From NCBI RefSeq assembly GCF_000423285.1, contig NZ_AUHR01000004.1, forward strand, positions 124,001 through 188,000: a stretch of 64,000 nt of DNA, read 5' to 3'. Below the pieces are notes generated by a model, which saw only the letters and a list, made by a program, of their open reading frames with translations, made no database searches and was not told the DNA's origin. The stretch is from Laribacter hongkongensis DSM 14985 (lineage in GTDB: Bacteria; Pseudomonadota; Gammaproteobacteria; Burkholderiales; Aquaspirillaceae). Of this stretch, positions 43,603 to 56,167 are shown piece after piece. Position numbers and translations under genes: made by a program. The number at the start of each line of letters is the position of its first letter. The first letter of the stretch is position 1.

Positions 43603-43877
43603 TTCGGCTTTCTTGCTATGACAAATAAATAATATCGGTTGTTTTTGTGGTTTTGAACTGATTTTTGTGTCTATTTTATTAAACATTTGTAAGGCTGTTT
43701 TGCATGGCGGTCATGTTTTGTGAATTGTTTTTCAGTAAAAAATGCCGGAAATGAATTTATAAGCTATTGAATTTGTTGGTTATTTGCAATGCACAAAAAA
43801 CCGTTGCCCGGCAGGAAATTCCATTCATACAATCAATCCATCTTTGTCATGATTTGATGTTACGCAGGCAGGTGGAC
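43603..43877 (+). promoter_or_regulatory. AT-rich regulatory region before gltB
   Basis: About 275 bases with many A/T tracts, in sharp contrast to the GC-rich genome around it. No gene is supported. Such a region before a nitrogen-assimilation operon fits binding of bendable-DNA proteins such as IHF or Lrp, but I cannot name sites with confidence. Confidence 0.6.
43804..43833 (+). promoter_or_regulatory. Candidate sigma-70 promoter of gltB
   Basis: TTGCCC at 43804-43809, 18-base spacer, TACAAT at 43828-43833. The -10 box matches in five of six positions. The start would be about 38 bases before ATG 43878. Confidence 0.55.
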
Positions 43878-46800
43878 ATGGAACGACAACAATGGTTGCG
43901 GGGCACGCTGTACAGCCCGGCATTTGAACAGGACAGCTGTGGCTTCGGCCTGATCGCCCAACTGGACGATCAGCCGTCGCACTGGCTGGTTTCCACCGCG
44001 ATCAGCTCGCTTGCGCAGCTGACCCACCGCGGGGCAGTGGCTGCCGACGGCAAGTCCGGTGACGGTTGCGGCCTGCTGTTCCGCAAGCCGGACGGCTTTT
44101 TGCGCGAGGTGGCGGCCGAGGCCGGCATCGCGCTGAAAAAACTCTATGCAGCCGGTCTGGTGTTTGTCAGCCGCGAGGAAGGAACCGGAGCCGCCTCTCT
44201 GTCGGCCCTGACGCTGTCGCTGGAAGCGCAGGGACTGGAAGTGGCCGGCTACCGCGAGGTGCCGACCGATGCGTCGGCCTGTGGCGAGTATGCGCTCAAG
44301 ACGCTGCCGGCGATCCGGCAGGTATTCGTCAACTGTCCTTTCGGGATGGATGAAGCCGACTTCAAGCGCCGCCTCTACGTGGCCCGCCGGCTGGCCGAAA
44401 AGGCTGCCAAAGGCGTGGATGCCAGCTTCTACATCCCGACCCTGAACCCGGACACCCTGTCCTACAAGGGTCTGGTGACGCCGGAAAACCTGCCGGCCTT
44501 CTTCCTTGACCTCAAGGACCCGCGTTTCGAGTCGAGCCTGGCGGTCTTCCACCAGCGCTTCTCGACCAATACGTGGCCGCAGTGGAAGCTGGCGCAGCCG
44601 TTCCGCTTCCTCGCCCACAACGGCGAAATCAACACCGTGCAGGGCAACCGCAACTGGGCGCGGGCCCGCGAGCAGATCATGGCGTCGCCGATGCTCGACA
44701 TGGATGCCGTGCGTCCCATCGTGCAGACCGACGGTTCGGATTCGATGAGCCTCGACAACATGCTCGAGGGCCTGCTGATGGGCGGCATTCCGCTGTTCCG
44801 CGCCCTGCGCCTCCTGGTGCCGCCGGCCTGGCAGAACGTCGATTCCACCGACAAGGACCTGCGCGCCTTCTACGAATTCAACTCCATGCACATGGAGCCG
44901 TGGGACGGCCCGGCCGGCATCGTGCTGACCGACGGCCGCTACGCTGCCTGCATGCTGGACCGCAACGGCCTGCGCCCGGCGCGTTACGTGCTGACCAAAG
45001 ACCGCATCCTGACCATTTCGTCCGAAGTCGGCGTCTGGGATTACGCACCGGAAGACGTGGTGATGAAGGGCCGTGTCAAGCCGGGGCAGATTTTTGCTGC
45101 CGACCTGCAAACGGGCGAGCTCTTGATGCCGGAAGACATCGACGCCATGCTCAAGGCGGCCAAGCCTTACCGCCAGTGGATCAAGGACAACGCCAGAAAG
45201 CTCGAATTCTCGCTGGACGACGACACCACGCTGGCCCCGATGTCAGCCGAGCAGCTGACCGTCTGCCAGAAGATGTTCAACGTCAGCCAGGAAGAGCGCG
45301 ACCAGGTCATCCGCGTGCTGGCCGAGGACGGCCAGGAAGCCACCGGCTCGATGGGCGACGACACGCCGATGGCCGTGCTGTCGCAAAAGGTGCGCTCGCC
45401 GTTCGATTACCTGCGCCAGCAGTTTGCCCAGGTGACCAACCCGCCGATCGACCCGATCCGCGAAGCCGTGGTGATGTCGCTCAACTCGGTGTTCGGTCCC
45501 GAGCGCAACATGTTCGACGAGACCGCCGAACACGCCAAGCGCCTGGAAATCCGCAGCCCGGTGCTGAGCCACGAAAAGTTCATCCACGTCACCACCCGCT
45601 CCGAGCCGTACCTGAAGGCTACCAGCTTTGACCTGTGCTACGACCCGTCGGACATCGACCTTGAAGGCGCCATCCGTCGTCTGTGCGAGCACGTCACCGA
45701 GGCCGTGCGCGAAGGCACGGTGATCGTGGTGCTGTCCGACCGCAACATCGCCGCCAACCGGCTGCCGATCCATGCCCTGTTCGCCACCGGCGCCGTGCAC
45801 CATGCGCTGATCGACGCCGGCCTGCGCTGCCGCTCGAACATCCTGGTCGAAACCGGCACCGCGCGCGATCCGCACCAGATTGCCTGCCTGATCGGCTACG
45901 GCGCCACCGCCATCTACCCTTATCTCGCCTACCAGGTCATCGTCGACATGGTGCAGGCCGGCGTAATCAACCAGCGTGTCAACGAGGCGTTGCAGCACTA
46001 CCGCAAGGGCATCAACAAGGGCCTGATGAAGGTGCTCTCGAAGATGGGCATCTCCACCATCGCCAGCTATCGCGGCGGCCAGCTGTTTGAAGCGGTTGGC
46101 GTGCACGACGACGTGGTCGAGCTGTGCCTGAAGGACACCGTCAGCCGCGTGTCGGGCGCCCGCTTCGAAGACTTTGAGGCCGACCAGAAATCGCTGGCGC
46201 GCTTTGCCTTCAATCCGATGCGCCCCGTGTCGCAGGGCGGCCTGCTGAAGTACGTCCATGGCGAGGAATACCACGCCTACAACCCGGACGTGGTAATGAT
46301 GCTGCAAAAGGCGGTGCAGAACGGCGACTACGACGCCTGGCAGACCTACGCCCATCTGGTCAACAGCCGTCCGGTGGCGATGTTCCGCGACCTGATGCAG
46401 CTCAAGGCCGACGACAGGGCCGCCATCCCGCTGGAAGAAGTCGAACCGGTCGAGGCCATCCTCAAGCGCTTTGACTCCGCAGGCATGTCGCTCGGTGCCC
46501 TGAGTCCCGAGGCACACGAGGCACTGGCCATCGCCATGAACCGGCTGGGCGGACGCTCCAACTCCGGTGAAGGCGGCGAAGACCCGGTGCGCTACGGCAC
46601 CGAAAAGATGTCGAAGATCAAGCAGGTCGCCTCCGGCCGCTTCGGTGTCACCCCGCACTACCTCGTCAACGCCGAAGTGTTGCAGATCAAGGTGGCGCAG
46701 GGCGCCAAACCGGGAGAAGGCGGCCAGCTGCCGGGCGACAAGGTCAGCCCGCTGATCGCCCAGCTGCGCTGCTCCAAGCCGGGCATCAGCCTGATTTCGC

Positions 46801-48329
46801 CGCCGCCGCACCACGACATCTACTCGATCGAAGACCTTGCCCAGCTGATTTTCGACCTCAAACAGGTCAATCCGCGTGCGCTGGTATCGGTCAAGCTGGT
46901 GGCCGAACCGGGGGTCGGCACCATCGCCGCCGGCGTGGCCAAGGCCTACGCCGACCTCATTACCATTTCCGGCTACGACGGCGGTACGGGCGCCAGCCCG
47001 CTGACGTCGGTCAAGTACGCCGGCACGCCGTGGGAACTGGGCCTGACCGAAGCCCAGCAGGTACTGCGCGCCAACGGCCTGCGCGGCCGGGTGCGCATGC
47101 AGACCGACGGCGGCCTCAAGACCGGCCTTGATGTCATCAAGGCGGCCATCCTTGGCGCCGAGAGCTTCGGCTTCGGCACCGGCCCGATGATTGCGCTGGG
47201 CTGCAAGTTCCTGCGCATTTGCCATCTCAACAACTGCGCCACCGGCGTTGCCACCCAGGAAGTGAAACTGCGCAGCAAGCACTTCATCGGCCTGCCGGAA
47301 ATGGTGATGAACTACTTCACCTTCGTGGCACAGGAAACCCGCGAGTGGATGGCGAAACTCGGCGTGCGCAGCATGGACGAGCTGATCGGCCGCCTCGACC
47401 TGATCGAGCTCATGGCCGGCCATACCGACCGGCAGAAAAAACTCGACCTGAGCTCGCTGATTTCCATGGGCGACATTCCGGCCGACGAGCCGCGCTACTG
47501 CGTGGTCGACAGCAACCCGTCGTTTGACCTGGGCGAACTGGCCGAACAGATGGTGGTGGATGCCCGTGAAGCCATCGACCACAAGTCGATGCTGCGTCTG
47601 GAATACCCGATCCGCAACATCCACCGCTCGATCGGTGCGCGCATCTCGGGCGAGATTGCCCGCGTGCACGGAGCCGACGGCCTGCCGGACGGCTGCCTGA
47701 CCTTCCGGTTCACCGGTTCGGCCGGCCAGAGCTTTGGCGTGTGGAATGCCAAGGGCCTGACGCTGGAACTGGAAGGCGACGCCAACGACTACGTCGGCAA
47801 GGGCATGGCCGGTGGCCGCGTGGTGGTGTATCCGCCGAAGAACGCTGGCTACAAGAGCAACGAGTCGATCATCGTCGGCAATACCTGTCTCTACGGTGCT
47901 ACCGGTGGCCAGCTGTTTGCCGCCGGTGTGGCGGGCGAGCGCTTCGGCGTGCGCAACTCGGGGGCACTGGCCGTGATCGAAGGGGCGGGCGACCACTGCT
48001 GCGAATACATGACCGGCGGTTGCGTCATCGTGCTGGGCGACACCGGCCACAACTTCGGCGCCGGCATGACGGGCGGCTTTGCCTTCGTCTACGACGAGGA
48101 CGAACGCTTCCCGCACCGCTACAACAACGAGCTGATCGATATCAACCGCATCCGTGGCGAAGCCATGGGCCAGTACCGTGCCTATCTGCTCGACAAGATT
48201 GCCCGGCATGTCGAATACACCGGTTCGGTTGCCGGACGCGCCATGCTGGAGAACTTTGACGATGCAGTGGACCACTTCTGGCTCGTCAAGCCGAAGGCGG
48301 CAAAGCTCGACAGCCTGCTGAAGGACTGA
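43878..48329 (+). CDS. gltB: Glutamate synthase (NADPH) large subunit
   Basis: 1483 residues. A 20-residue propeptide precedes the amidotransferase nucleophile Cys21 (DS-CGFGL). Then follow the central domain, the FMN-binding synthase domain ([26 protein letters not shown]), a 3Fe-4S cluster region ([18 protein letters not shown]) and the C-terminal beta-helix (GGRVVVYPP). It makes two glutamates from glutamine and 2-oxoglutarate with GltD. ATG 43878 is preferred over in-frame upstream ATGs at 43767 and 43857 because it gives the usual short propeptide. Confidence 0.97.
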   Translation: MERQQWLRGTLYSPAFEQDSCGFGLIAQLDDQPSHWLVSTAISSLAQLTHRGAVAADGKSGDGCGLLFRKPDGFLREVAAEAGIALKKLYAAGLVFVSREEGTGAASLSALTLSLEAQGLEVAGYREVPTDASACGEYALKTLPAIRQVFVNCPFGMDEADFKRRLYVARRLAEKAAKGVDASFYIPTLNPDTLSYKGLVTPENLPAFFLDLKDPRFESSLAVFHQRFSTNTWPQWKLAQPFRFLAHNGEINTVQGNRNWARAREQIMASPMLDMDAVRPIVQTDGSDSMSLDNMLEGLLMGGIPLFRALRLLVPPAWQNVDSTDKDLRAFYEFNSMHMEPWDGPAGIVLTDGRYAACMLDRNGLRPARYVLTKDRILTISSEVGVWDYAPEDVVMKGRVKPGQIFAADLQTGELLMPEDIDAMLKAAKPYRQWIKDNARKLEFSLDDDTTLAPMSAEQLTVCQKMFNVSQEERDQVIRVLAEDGQEATGSMGDDTPMAVLSQKVRSPFDYLRQQFAQVTNPPIDPIREAVVMSLNSVFGPERNMFDETAEHAKRLEIRSPVLSHEKFIHVTTRSEPYLKATSFDLCYDPSDIDLEGAIRRLCEHVTEAVREGTVIVVLSDRNIAANRLPIHALFATGAVHHALIDAGLRCRSNILVETGTARDPHQIACLIGYGATAIYPYLAYQVIVDMVQAGVINQRVNEALQHYRKGINKGLMKVLSKMGISTIASYRGGQLFEAVGVHDDVVELCLKDTVSRVSGARFEDFEADQKSLARFAFNPMRPVSQGGLLKYVHGEEYHAYNPDVVMMLQKAVQNGDYDAWQTYAHLVNSRPVAMFRDLMQLKADDRAAIPLEEVEPVEAILKRFDSAGMSLGALSPEAHEALAIAMNRLGGRSNSGEGGEDPVRYGTEKMSKIKQVASGRFGVTPHYLVNAEVLQIKVAQGAKPGEGGQLPGDKVSPLIAQLRCSKPGISLISPPPHHDIYSIEDLAQLIFDLKQVNPRALVSVKLVAEPGVGTIAAGVAKAYADLITISGYDGGTGASPLTSVKYAGTPWELGLTEAQQVLRANGLRGRVRMQTDGGLKTGLDVIKAAILGAESFGFGTGPMIALGCKFLRICHLNNCATGVATQEVKLRSKHFIGLPEMVMNYFTFVAQETREWMAKLGVRSMDELIGRLDLIELMAGHTDRQKKLDLSSLISMGDIPADEPRYCVVDSNPSFDLGELAEQMVVDAREAIDHKSMLRLEYPIRNIHRSIGARISGEIARVHGADGLPDGCLTFRFTGSAGQSFGVWNAKGLTLELEGDANDYVGKGMAGGRVVVYPPKNAGYKSNESIIVGNTCLYGATGGQLFAAGVAGERFGVRNSGALAVIEGAGDHCCEYMTGGCVIVLGDTGHNFGAGMTGGFAFVYDEDERFPHRYNNELIDINRIRGEAMGQYRAYLLDKIARHVEYTGSVAGRAMLENFDDAVDHFWLVKPKAAKLDSLLKD

Positions 48330-49844
<1,515 letters not shown>

Positions 49845-49860
49845 CCCGTTGCACGGCAAC

Positions 49861-49893
49861 AAAAAACCCGCGAGCCGGTCTCGCGGGTTTTTT
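49861..49893. terminator. Bidirectional terminator between gltD and rdgC
   Basis: acccgcgag pairs with ctcgcgggt around ccggt, with six A before and six T after. Confidence 0.93.
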
Positions 49894-49910
49894 ATGGCCG
49901 GAAAGCTGGC

Positions 49911-50810
49911 TCAGGCTTCGGTTTCGCCGCCCAGGGCCGCAATCAGGTCAGCGACTAGGTGCCGCAGTTCGCCCAGCATCAGGGTGGCGGTGGCATCGAA
50001 CAGGGCCGGAGCATCGTCGCCGGCCTGGCTGGCCTGTTCTTCCAGTACGTCGAGGAATTGCAGGCGCTTGAGCTCCAGCTGCTCGGTCAGCACGAAGCGG
50101 ATGCGCTCCTGCCACACGAGGCCCAGTCGGGTGACAACCTTGCCGGTATCCAGGTGCTGGCGCACTTCCGGAGCGGTCAGGTCCTGTTTGCTGCAACGCA
50201 CGGTGGCGCCGTCGTCACCGGGGGATTTCAGTTCGCAGTCGCAATCCAGCTCAAAGCCGTCCGGCACTTCGCCAGCCAGCCAGCCGGTCATGGCGCTGCC
50301 AGGCGACAGCTGCGTATGCGGCAGGCGGGCCGGAAACGGCGGCAGGGCTTCGCGCAGGGCGCTGACCAGGGCCTCGGCCTTCTGCCCGGCGGCATCCACC
50401 AGAATCCAGCCGGCCTGCACGTCCAGCAGGGCGCGGGTGCGGCCGGTCTTGGTGAAGGCGCGCGGCAGCAGGTCGTCAGTCACCTGTTCTTTCAGTTCGC
50501 GCTTTTCCTTGCGGCCGACCGGACGGGCCTCGCGTGCCTCGATGTCGGCAACCTTGCTTTCCAGCACGTCGCGGATCACCGCTGCCGGCAACACCTTGTC
50601 CTCGCGCTTGAGCGTCGCCAGTGCGCCGCCGGCAAGCGGATGCAGCAGGCGGTCCGGGGCGTGGCCGGCCGGTGCGACAAACCCCTGACTTGACCACTCA
50701 AGCCCGCTGGGCGGGGCAAAACAGTGTTGTTCCATGCCGGCTTCCAGTTTGGCCAGATCCGGCCGGGCGTCTGGCGGCAGGCGAAAAAGTGCGAGTTGGC
50801 GAAACCACAT
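49911..50810 (-). CDS. rdgC: Recombination-associated protein RdgC
   Basis: 299 residues. The RdgC family opens MWFRQLALFRL and has the EARPVGRKEKRELKEQV stretch; E. coli RdgC is a DNA-binding ring that counters RecA. In Neisseria it is linked to pilin variation. ATG 50810 has GGAG 11 bases upstream; an in-frame ATG further up adds 20 residues with no family likeness. Confidence 0.95.
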   Translation of the reverse strand: MWFRQLALFRLPPDARPDLAKLEAGMEQHCFAPPSGLEWSSQGFVAPAGHAPDRLLHPLAGGALATLKREDKVLPAAVIRDVLESKVADIEAREARPVGRKEKRELKEQVTDDLLPRAFTKTGRTRALLDVQAGWILVDAAGQKAEALVSALREALPPFPARLPHTQLSPGSAMTGWLAGEVPDGFELDCDCELKSPGDDGATVRCSKQDLTAPEVRQHLDTGKVVTRLGLVWQERIRFVLTEQLELKRLQFLDVLEEQASQAGDDAPALFDATATLMLGELRHLVADLIAALGGETEA

Positions 50811-51048
50811 GGGAGACACTCCGGACAAACGAAAGGGGGCGATTTTACGGTGTGGCTGCCGATCCGGCATCCGCTATCTGTCCGGGCGGAACGGCATGGG
50901 CAAACCGGCGCGGCTTGCTGCCGGCATCAGGCCGGAAGCGGAGGCAGGGATGCTTGAAAAAGCGCTTGCCAATCCAGAAGCGGATGCTTAATATGGCCAC
51001 CTCTCGACGCAGTACAGCAATCCGCTTGCAGTATTGTGGTCAGTTCGG

Positions 51049-51125
51049 CGGGGTGTAGCTTAGCCTGGTAGAGCGCTACGTTCGGGACGTAGAGGCCGGA
51101 GGTTCGAATCCTCTCACCCCGACCA
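51049..51125 (+). tRNA. tRNA-Pro (CGG), copy 1
   Basis: 77-base cloverleaf: acceptor cggggtg/caccccg, discriminator A and encoded CCA; anticodon stem ctacg/cgtag with loop ttcggga gives anticodon CGG (51083-51085); T-loop ggttcgaatcc. It decodes CCG, a frequent codon in this GC-rich genome. Confidence 0.97.
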
Positions 51126-51150
51126 GTTGATCATCGAGAACCGCAAACAG

Positions 51151-51227
51151 CGGGGTGTAGCTTAGCCTGGTAGAGCGCTACGTTCGGGACGTAGAGGCCG
51201 GAGGTTCGAATCCTCTCACCCCGACCA
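51151..51227 (+). tRNA. tRNA-Pro (CGG), copy 2
   Basis: Identical to the first copy over all 77 bases, with anticodon CGG at 51185-51187 and encoded CCA. The 25-base spacer has no promoter, so both should be cut from one precursor ending at the terminator at 51240. Confidence 0.97.
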
Positions 51228-51239
51228 GGAATTCTGAAA

Positions 51240-51267
51240 AAGCCGGAGAGCCATCTCCGGCTTTTTT
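51240..51267 (+). terminator. Terminator of the tRNA-Pro pair
   Basis: agccggaga pairs with tctccggct around gcca, with A-rich bases before and six T after. It separates the tRNA transcript from rnhB. Confidence 0.92.
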
Positions 51268-51290
51268 GCGTTTGGCAGCAAAGGACCGGT

Positions 51291-51887
51291 ATGGACAGGC
51301 GTGTGTGCGGTGTGGACGAGGCCGGGCGCGGCCCGCTGGCGGGCGGCGTATATGCCGCTGCCGTAATCCTGGACCCGGCGCGTCCGGTCGAAGGGCTGGC
51401 AGACTCCAAAAAACTCAGTGCCGCCCGGCGCGAGGCGCTGGCGCCCCTGATCCGCGAGCGGGCGCTGGCGTGGTGCGTGGCGTGGGCCACGGTGGAAGAA
51501 ATCGACCGGCTCAACATCCTGCACGCCACCATGCTGGCTATGTGCCGGGCCGTGGATGGGCTGGCTGTGCCGCCTGATGCCATCGAGGTCGACGGTAACC
51601 GGGTGCCGCCGTTCGTGCTGGACGTACCGGCCCGGGCCATCGTCAAGGGTGATGCCACGGTGGCGGCGATTTCGGCCGCATCAATCCTCGCCAAGACCGC
51701 GCGCGATGCCGAGTGTCTGGAGCTGGACGCCCGCTATCCCGGTTACGGTTTTGCCGCGCACAAGGGCTATCCCACCGCCGCCCATGTGGCGGCCATCGAG
51801 CGGCTTGGCGTCTTGCCGGTGCACCGGCGCAGCTTTGGCCCGGTCAAGCGCTGCCTGGCACTCGGGCAGCAGGCACTGGAGTTCTGA
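51291..51887 (+). CDS. rnhB: Ribonuclease HII
   Basis: 198 residues. Active-site acids: Asp9 and Glu10 in [13 protein letters not shown], Asp101 in EVDGN, Asp121 in [14 protein letters not shown]. It removes ribonucleotides from RNA-DNA hybrids. The next gene begins three bases after its stop, so they are co-transcribed. Confidence 0.97.
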   Translation: MDRRVCGVDEAGRGPLAGGVYAAAVILDPARPVEGLADSKKLSAARREALAPLIRERALAWCVAWATVEEIDRLNILHATMLAMCRAVDGLAVPPDAIEVDGNRVPPFVLDVPARAIVKGDATVAAISAASILAKTARDAECLELDARYPGYGFAAHKGYPTAAHVAAIERLGVLPVHRRSFGPVKRCLALGQQALEF

Positions 51888-51890
51888 AGC

Positions 51891-52370
51891 GTGAAACGCA
51901 GCTTTGCGCCCGTGGTCGATGCCGGCGTGCGGGTGCTGATCCTGGGCTCGCTGCCGGGCGAAGCCTCGCTGGCGGCAAGCCAGTATTACGCCCATCCGCA
52001 AAACCAGTTCTGGCGCTTGCTGGGGAGTGTGCTCGACTGGCCGGAACTGGCCGGTCTGGCCTACGAGGATCGCCTGGCCGGCCTGCTGGCGCGCGGCGTC
52101 GGCCTGTGGGACGTGGTGGCGCAGGCGCACCGGCGCGGCAGCCTTGATGCCGCAATCCGCGATGCCGTCGGCAACGATTTGCCGGGACTGGTGGCGGAGC
52201 TGCCGGCCTTGCGGGCGGTGGCTTTCAATGGCCAGACGGCCTGGAAGGCGCGGCGACCACTGGAGGGCATGCCGCTGCAACTGCTTGCCCTGCCGTCGTC
52301 CAGCCCGGCATATACCCGGCCGTTTGCCGACAAGCTGGCAGTGTGGCATCAGCTGGCTGACTGGCTGTAG
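51891..52370 (+). CDS. DNA-deoxyinosine glycosylase (UDG superfamily)
   Basis: 159 residues. The motif GSLPGEASLAASQYYAHPQN and QFWRLL are typical of the hypoxanthine-DNA glycosylase branch (UDG family 6), with the second motif SSSPAYTR near the end. It should excise hypoxanthine arising from adenine deamination. GTG start with GGAG 10 bases upstream. Pairing with rnhB puts two DNA-cleaning enzymes in one operon. Confidence 0.88.
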   Translation: MKRSFAPVVDAGVRVLILGSLPGEASLAASQYYAHPQNQFWRLLGSVLDWPELAGLAYEDRLAGLLARGVGLWDVVAQAHRRGSLDAAIRDAVGNDLPGLVAELPALRAVAFNGQTAWKARRPLEGMPLQLLALPSSSPAYTRPFADKLAVWHQLADWL

Positions 52371-52942
52371 GGCAGAAATGATGCCGGGTGGCTCTGGCCG
52401 CAGACCCGGGCCGGACGCTGCGTGCCGTCGCGTGCATTGTCATGCCGGGGCAGCGGGCAGACGGCCGGAAGCACCGGGCCTGGCTGGCGGACGAGTGGCC
52501 GCGACTGATTCGGGGGCTGAAAGCCAGTGCCAGGAGCTGGTGCCGGTAGTGATGTATCTGCTGCGCGCTTTGCCGCTGTGAGAGTTTGTTTTCCCCGTTC
52601 GTTTCCGTCCGGCCAAAGCCGTCAGCCGGAATGGCTGTGCCGGCCGGTTGTCACTGCCTGGCGTCTGTTGCGCCGCGAGGGCAAGCTGGCGCTGCCGGAG
52701 TCCTGCCCTGTTGCTGCTGTTGTGGAGGCCATGCTTGCCGTACCGCCGTGCTGTCCGGCAACGGCAGTCCGAGGTACACCGGCAGCCTGTCTCCTGCGAC
52801 ATGACCGTCCGGCATTCCGGACCGGGGCATCGTGACCATGCTGCGTGCACCCCCTGTTCCGGGGGAAGGGCTGGTCATGCCGGACACCGGTCGGCTGCCG
52901 GCTTTGGCGACCGGCCGCATGAAGTGGTCCGGGCCGCTCCGG
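52371..52942. other. Gene-poor stretch between the glycosylase and the Aer-like receptor
   Basis: 572 GC-rich bases at a convergent junction. Open frames exist, but they have no ribosome sites and no protein-like composition. A weak hairpin (ccccc/ggggg, 52850-52865) is the only structure noted. It may hold a decayed gene. Confidence 0.5.
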
Positions 52943-54571
52943 TCAATGACCGGGCGACTTGGTGACCTGTGCGGAGCGGGGCTGGCGTGCCGGTGTGTCG
53001 TTGTCGAAGTGGCTGACGACTTCGTTCATCGCATGCGCCTGCCGGAACAGGTCGTTCACCAGCCGGCCGGCGGCTTCGATTTCCCGGGTGGCATCCTCGA
53101 TCCGGGCGCTGATGGCCACCATGCGCTGGGCCAGGTCCTGTGCGGCACCGGACTGCTGCTGGTTGGTCTCGGCGATGTCACGCATGCGGTCGTTGATGGT
53201 CTGGCTGGCATCGACGATGTTGCTGAGGCTGGCTGCCGTTTCGGCGAGGTGGATTTCGCCCTGGGTCGAGCGTTCGCCCACGGCCTGCATGGCGCTGACG
53301 GCGTGGTCGGTGACATTGGTGATCTGGCCGACGATGTCGTTGATTTCCATCGTGCTCTTGCTGGTGCGTTCGGCCAGCTTGCGTACTTCGTCGGCCACCA
53401 CGGCAAAGCCGCGCCCGGCCTCGCCGGCCCGTGCGGCTTCGATGGCGGCATTCAGGGCCAGCAGGTTGGTCTGGTCGGCAATTTCGCGGATGGTGTCGGT
53501 CACGGTGCCGATGTTGCGCACGGCGTCGTGCAGGGCGGCAATGGTTTCCTGGGCTTCGGAAACGGTCTTGACCACGGCGCGGGTTTCGTCGCGCGAGCGC
53601 GTCATCGATTCGGCGCTGCCGGCGGCCACTTCGTGGGCGGTGCGGGTCGCCTGCGCCACGTCGCCACTGCTGTCGGCCACCGTGCTGATGGACGTACTCA
53701 TTTGCTCGACCGAACCGGAGATGGCGCGGATCTGCTCGAACTGCTGCTCGAACCGGCCCAGCGTGTCGCGCATGCGCGTCTGCAATCCTTCGCTGCGGTC
53801 CTGCACCAGCCGGGCGGCCTGGATGAGGTCGTCAATGATGACCTTGATGTGTACCTGCATGTATGCGAGTCCGCCTTCGATCTGCCCTAGGTCGTCTTCG
53901 CGGTTGTGGGGCAGCCGGGTGTCGAGGCGGCCTTCGGCCATGGCGCCAAAGGTGTTGACGATGCGGCGCAGGCGTCCGCGCTCGCGGGCGTGGACGCCGA
54001 TGAAACCGATGGAAAGCAGCATGGACAGGGCAATGGCACCGTCGCGCAGCAGGGTGGTGTCGGTCAGGCCGGCGACCAGGATCAGCAAGTTGAGCGTGAC
54101 CAGCAGGATGGTGCGCTTGGCGTGCATGGACAGGCTGAGGTGCCGGCGGGCAACCGGCAGTTTGCCGTCCACGCCGATGGCGCTGTAGAGCTTGTCGGCT
54201 GCGTCGATCTGTTCCCGGCTTGGCGGGGTACGCACTGACATGTAGCCCACCGTGTTGCCGTTCTTGTGGACCGGCACGATGAAGGCATCCACCCAGTAAT
54301 GGTCACCGTTCTTGCAGCGGTTTTTCACCATGCCGCGCCAGGAGCGACCGGCCTTGATGGTTTGCCACAGGTCGGCAAAGGCGGCCTTGGGCATGTCCGG
54401 GTGACGGACGATGTTCTGGCTCTGGCCGATCAGTTCTTCCCGGCTGAAGCCGGAAATCTCGACGAAGGCATCGTTGGCGTAGGTGATGACGCCTTTGAGA
54501 TCGGTTTTGGTAACGATGGTGCCGCGGGTGAAGGGCGTTTCGTTACGAGTGACAGGCAGATTGACTTTCAT
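52943..54571 (-). CDS. Aer-like PAS chemoreceptor
   Basis: 542 residues. N-terminal PAS domain (about 15-115) with the Aer-type stretch [14 protein letters not shown], a membrane hairpin (about 150-190), a HAMP domain, and an MCP signalling domain with [17 protein letters not shown]. Aer senses redox or oxygen through FAD in the PAS domain. It lacks a CheR-binding pentapeptide. ATG 54571 is preferred to an upstream GTG because it begins the PAS family N-terminus. It has no flanking chemotaxis genes. Confidence 0.9.
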   Translation of the reverse strand: MKVNLPVTRNETPFTRGTIVTKTDLKGVITYANDAFVEISGFSREELIGQSQNIVRHPDMPKAAFADLWQTIKAGRSWRGMVKNRCKNGDHYWVDAFIVPVHKNGNTVGYMSVRTPPSREQIDAADKLYSAIGVDGKLPVARRHLSLSMHAKRTILLVTLNLLILVAGLTDTTLLRDGAIALSMLLSIGFIGVHARERGRLRRIVNTFGAMAEGRLDTRLPHNREDDLGQIEGGLAYMQVHIKVIIDDLIQAARLVQDRSEGLQTRMRDTLGRFEQQFEQIRAISGSVEQMSTSISTVADSSGDVAQATRTAHEVAAGSAESMTRSRDETRAVVKTVSEAQETIAALHDAVRNIGTVTDTIREIADQTNLLALNAAIEAARAGEAGRGFAVVADEVRKLAERTSKSTMEINDIVGQITNVTDHAVSAMQAVGERSTQGEIHLAETAASLSNIVDASQTINDRMRDIAETNQQQSGAAQDLAQRMVAISARIEDATREIEAAGRLVNDLFRQAHAMNEVVSHFDNDTPARQPRSAQVTKSPGH

Positions 54572-55084
54572 GGCGCAGGAATGGGCAGCAGCTAAAACCA
54601 CGGACCACCATAACAGATTATGTTTTTGGGATGTACGTGACCCGGAGCATAGATGCTCCCCCGTTGATTCATGACAAATTACTTGCTGTATCTGCGGGCA
54701 AAAAAATGGCGCAGTCCGTGAGGGCCGCGCCGCAATCTACAAAGGAGAAATAGAGGAGAAACTATCAAGAAGCAGTTGCTGCATCTCAATGGCTGCGGAT
54801 TATGGTGACGTTCGGATTCACTGTCAATCAGTATTGTTGTTTTCCGAACGGATAATTGGTGGAGTTGGGCGAAAACTGACGCACAATCTCCTGTTAAGGT
54901 GAAGCAAAGCTTCGTTTAAGCCGTTTGTCTGTAATAAATTGTTCATAAATGAACATTCTTTCCGGATGGGGTTTGCCAGAGCCCGCTCAACGATGTCAAG
55001 TGTTTGTCGCGGATGCTTTGATATTCCGTGTGGCTGCGGCTATGCGACAATAGGGCTCCCCAATCTTTGGTGCCGTAGCCGAAT
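54572..55084. other. Long intergenic region with tandem ribosome-site-like motifs
   Basis: 513 bases between divergent genes. It holds a perfect palindrome (ggagcat-ag-atgctcc, 54644-54659), an A-tract, then a purine stretch at 54741-54761 with two Shine-Dalgarno-like motifs (aaaggag and aggag) but no ATG, GTG or plausible TTG gene after them. A second palindrome, gttcat-aa-atgaac, is at 54941-54954. It may encode a small RNA or leader. Confidence 0.5.
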
Positions 55085-56167
55085 ATGTCGATGCTGTTGC
55101 CTGATCCGCGCCTGCTGCCGCGTGTAGCGCCGAAAAACGAAATCATCCGTGCCGTGCTGGCACGTCTGGCGGAAACGGATGCCGCTGCCATTGATCGCAA
55201 GCAGGCTGCTCTGGAAGGGCTCCTGCGCGACGCGCTGGACATGGACGACGCGCAGGCGCTGACCGTGGCGCTGCAACTGGCCCCCGAGCAGACCGCCTGT
55301 CGCCATCTGTGGCATACCCTGCTCGACGTGCTGGGAGCCGGTGCAGCGGAGCGGCATGCGGCGGTGTTTGCCCTGCCTTTGGTGCTGGCGACCGGCAGCC
55401 GCAAGGAAACGCAGTTGCCGGCCCGGATTGATGCCGGGCCGGTGCTGGCCATCCTGCGCGAGCAGGGCGTCATCCGCGAATCGGCCCAGGTATGGCTGGG
55501 GGGCGAGCTGCTGCATCCGGATACGCTGGCCGGACTGTCATTCGGGCAGCTGTGGCAATGCAGCCAGTCCGCCGGACTGGAAGGCCTGCCGCAGACGCTG
55601 GCCGGTACGCCGGTGCCCGTGCATGAAGAAGGCGTGTTCGTACGCTACCTGCTCGGCGTGGCCCTGCAAGAGGCCGGCCAGCCGGCCCCGGTGCGGCTGG
55701 GGGGCATGGTGGGAGACTGGGGCATGCTGGTGATGCGCAACCTGACTGCCCAGCTGGAAACGCCCAAGGTCACGCTGTTCCCGATCCCGGCGGTGCCCAA
55801 CCTGGTGCCCGAAGCGCTGCGCCAGGGGCTGGCCCTGCGTCTGGACGTCAATTTGCAGATGTGGGCATCGAACATCATCCGCAAGCTGCGCAAGGGCGGT
55901 GTCGAGATCGTCGGCGTCGCTGCCGCGCACGAAAACAACGAGATCCGCTTTACCGTTTCCAGTCCCGGCGACGACAAGAACTGGTCGGGATTCGTCTGGC
56001 CGCTGGCGCCGCTCGACAGCGTCGAACGCATCGAGGAAAACTTCCGCGCCCTGATGAGCGAATGCCAGGTCAGCGACGTACGGGTGCTGGCCGACATCCA
56101 GCCTGACCGGGTTGACGGCGTGCCGTTCCTGGTGACCTGCAACGACGCCGCGGCCCGTCTGGCCTGA
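55085..56167 (+). CDS. Conserved-looking protein of unknown function
   Basis: 360 residues, acidic and soluble, without signal peptide or membrane segment. I do not recognise a family. The N-terminal 130 residues are helical and Ala/Leu-rich; the rest has beta-like stretches (VTLFPIPAVPNLVPEALRQG; NEIRFTVSSPGDDKNW). It is preceded by a weak ribosome site and lies 96 bases before glyA, in the same direction. Codon use matches its neighbours, so it looks native and not acquired. Confidence 0.8.
   Translation: MSMLLPDPRLLPRVAPKNEIIRAVLARLAETDAAAIDRKQAALEGLLRDALDMDDAQALTVALQLAPEQTACRHLWHTLLDVLGAGAAERHAAVFALPLVLATGSRKETQLPARIDAGPVLAILREQGVIRESAQVWLGGELLHPDTLAGLSFGQLWQCSQSAGLEGLPQTLAGTPVPVHEEGVFVRYLLGVALQEAGQPAPVRLGGMVGDWGMLVMRNLTAQLETPKVTLFPIPAVPNLVPEALRQGLALRLDVNLQMWASNIIRKLRKGGVEIVGVAAAHENNEIRFTVSSPGDDKNWSGFVWPLAPLDSVERIEENFRALMSECQVSDVRVLADIQPDRVDGVPFLVTCNDAAARLA

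Noticed and set aside
52832-53890. 352-codon plus-strand frame opposite the Aer-like receptor
   Set aside because: A mirror of the receptor coding sequence; the receptor has clear PAS and MCP domains.
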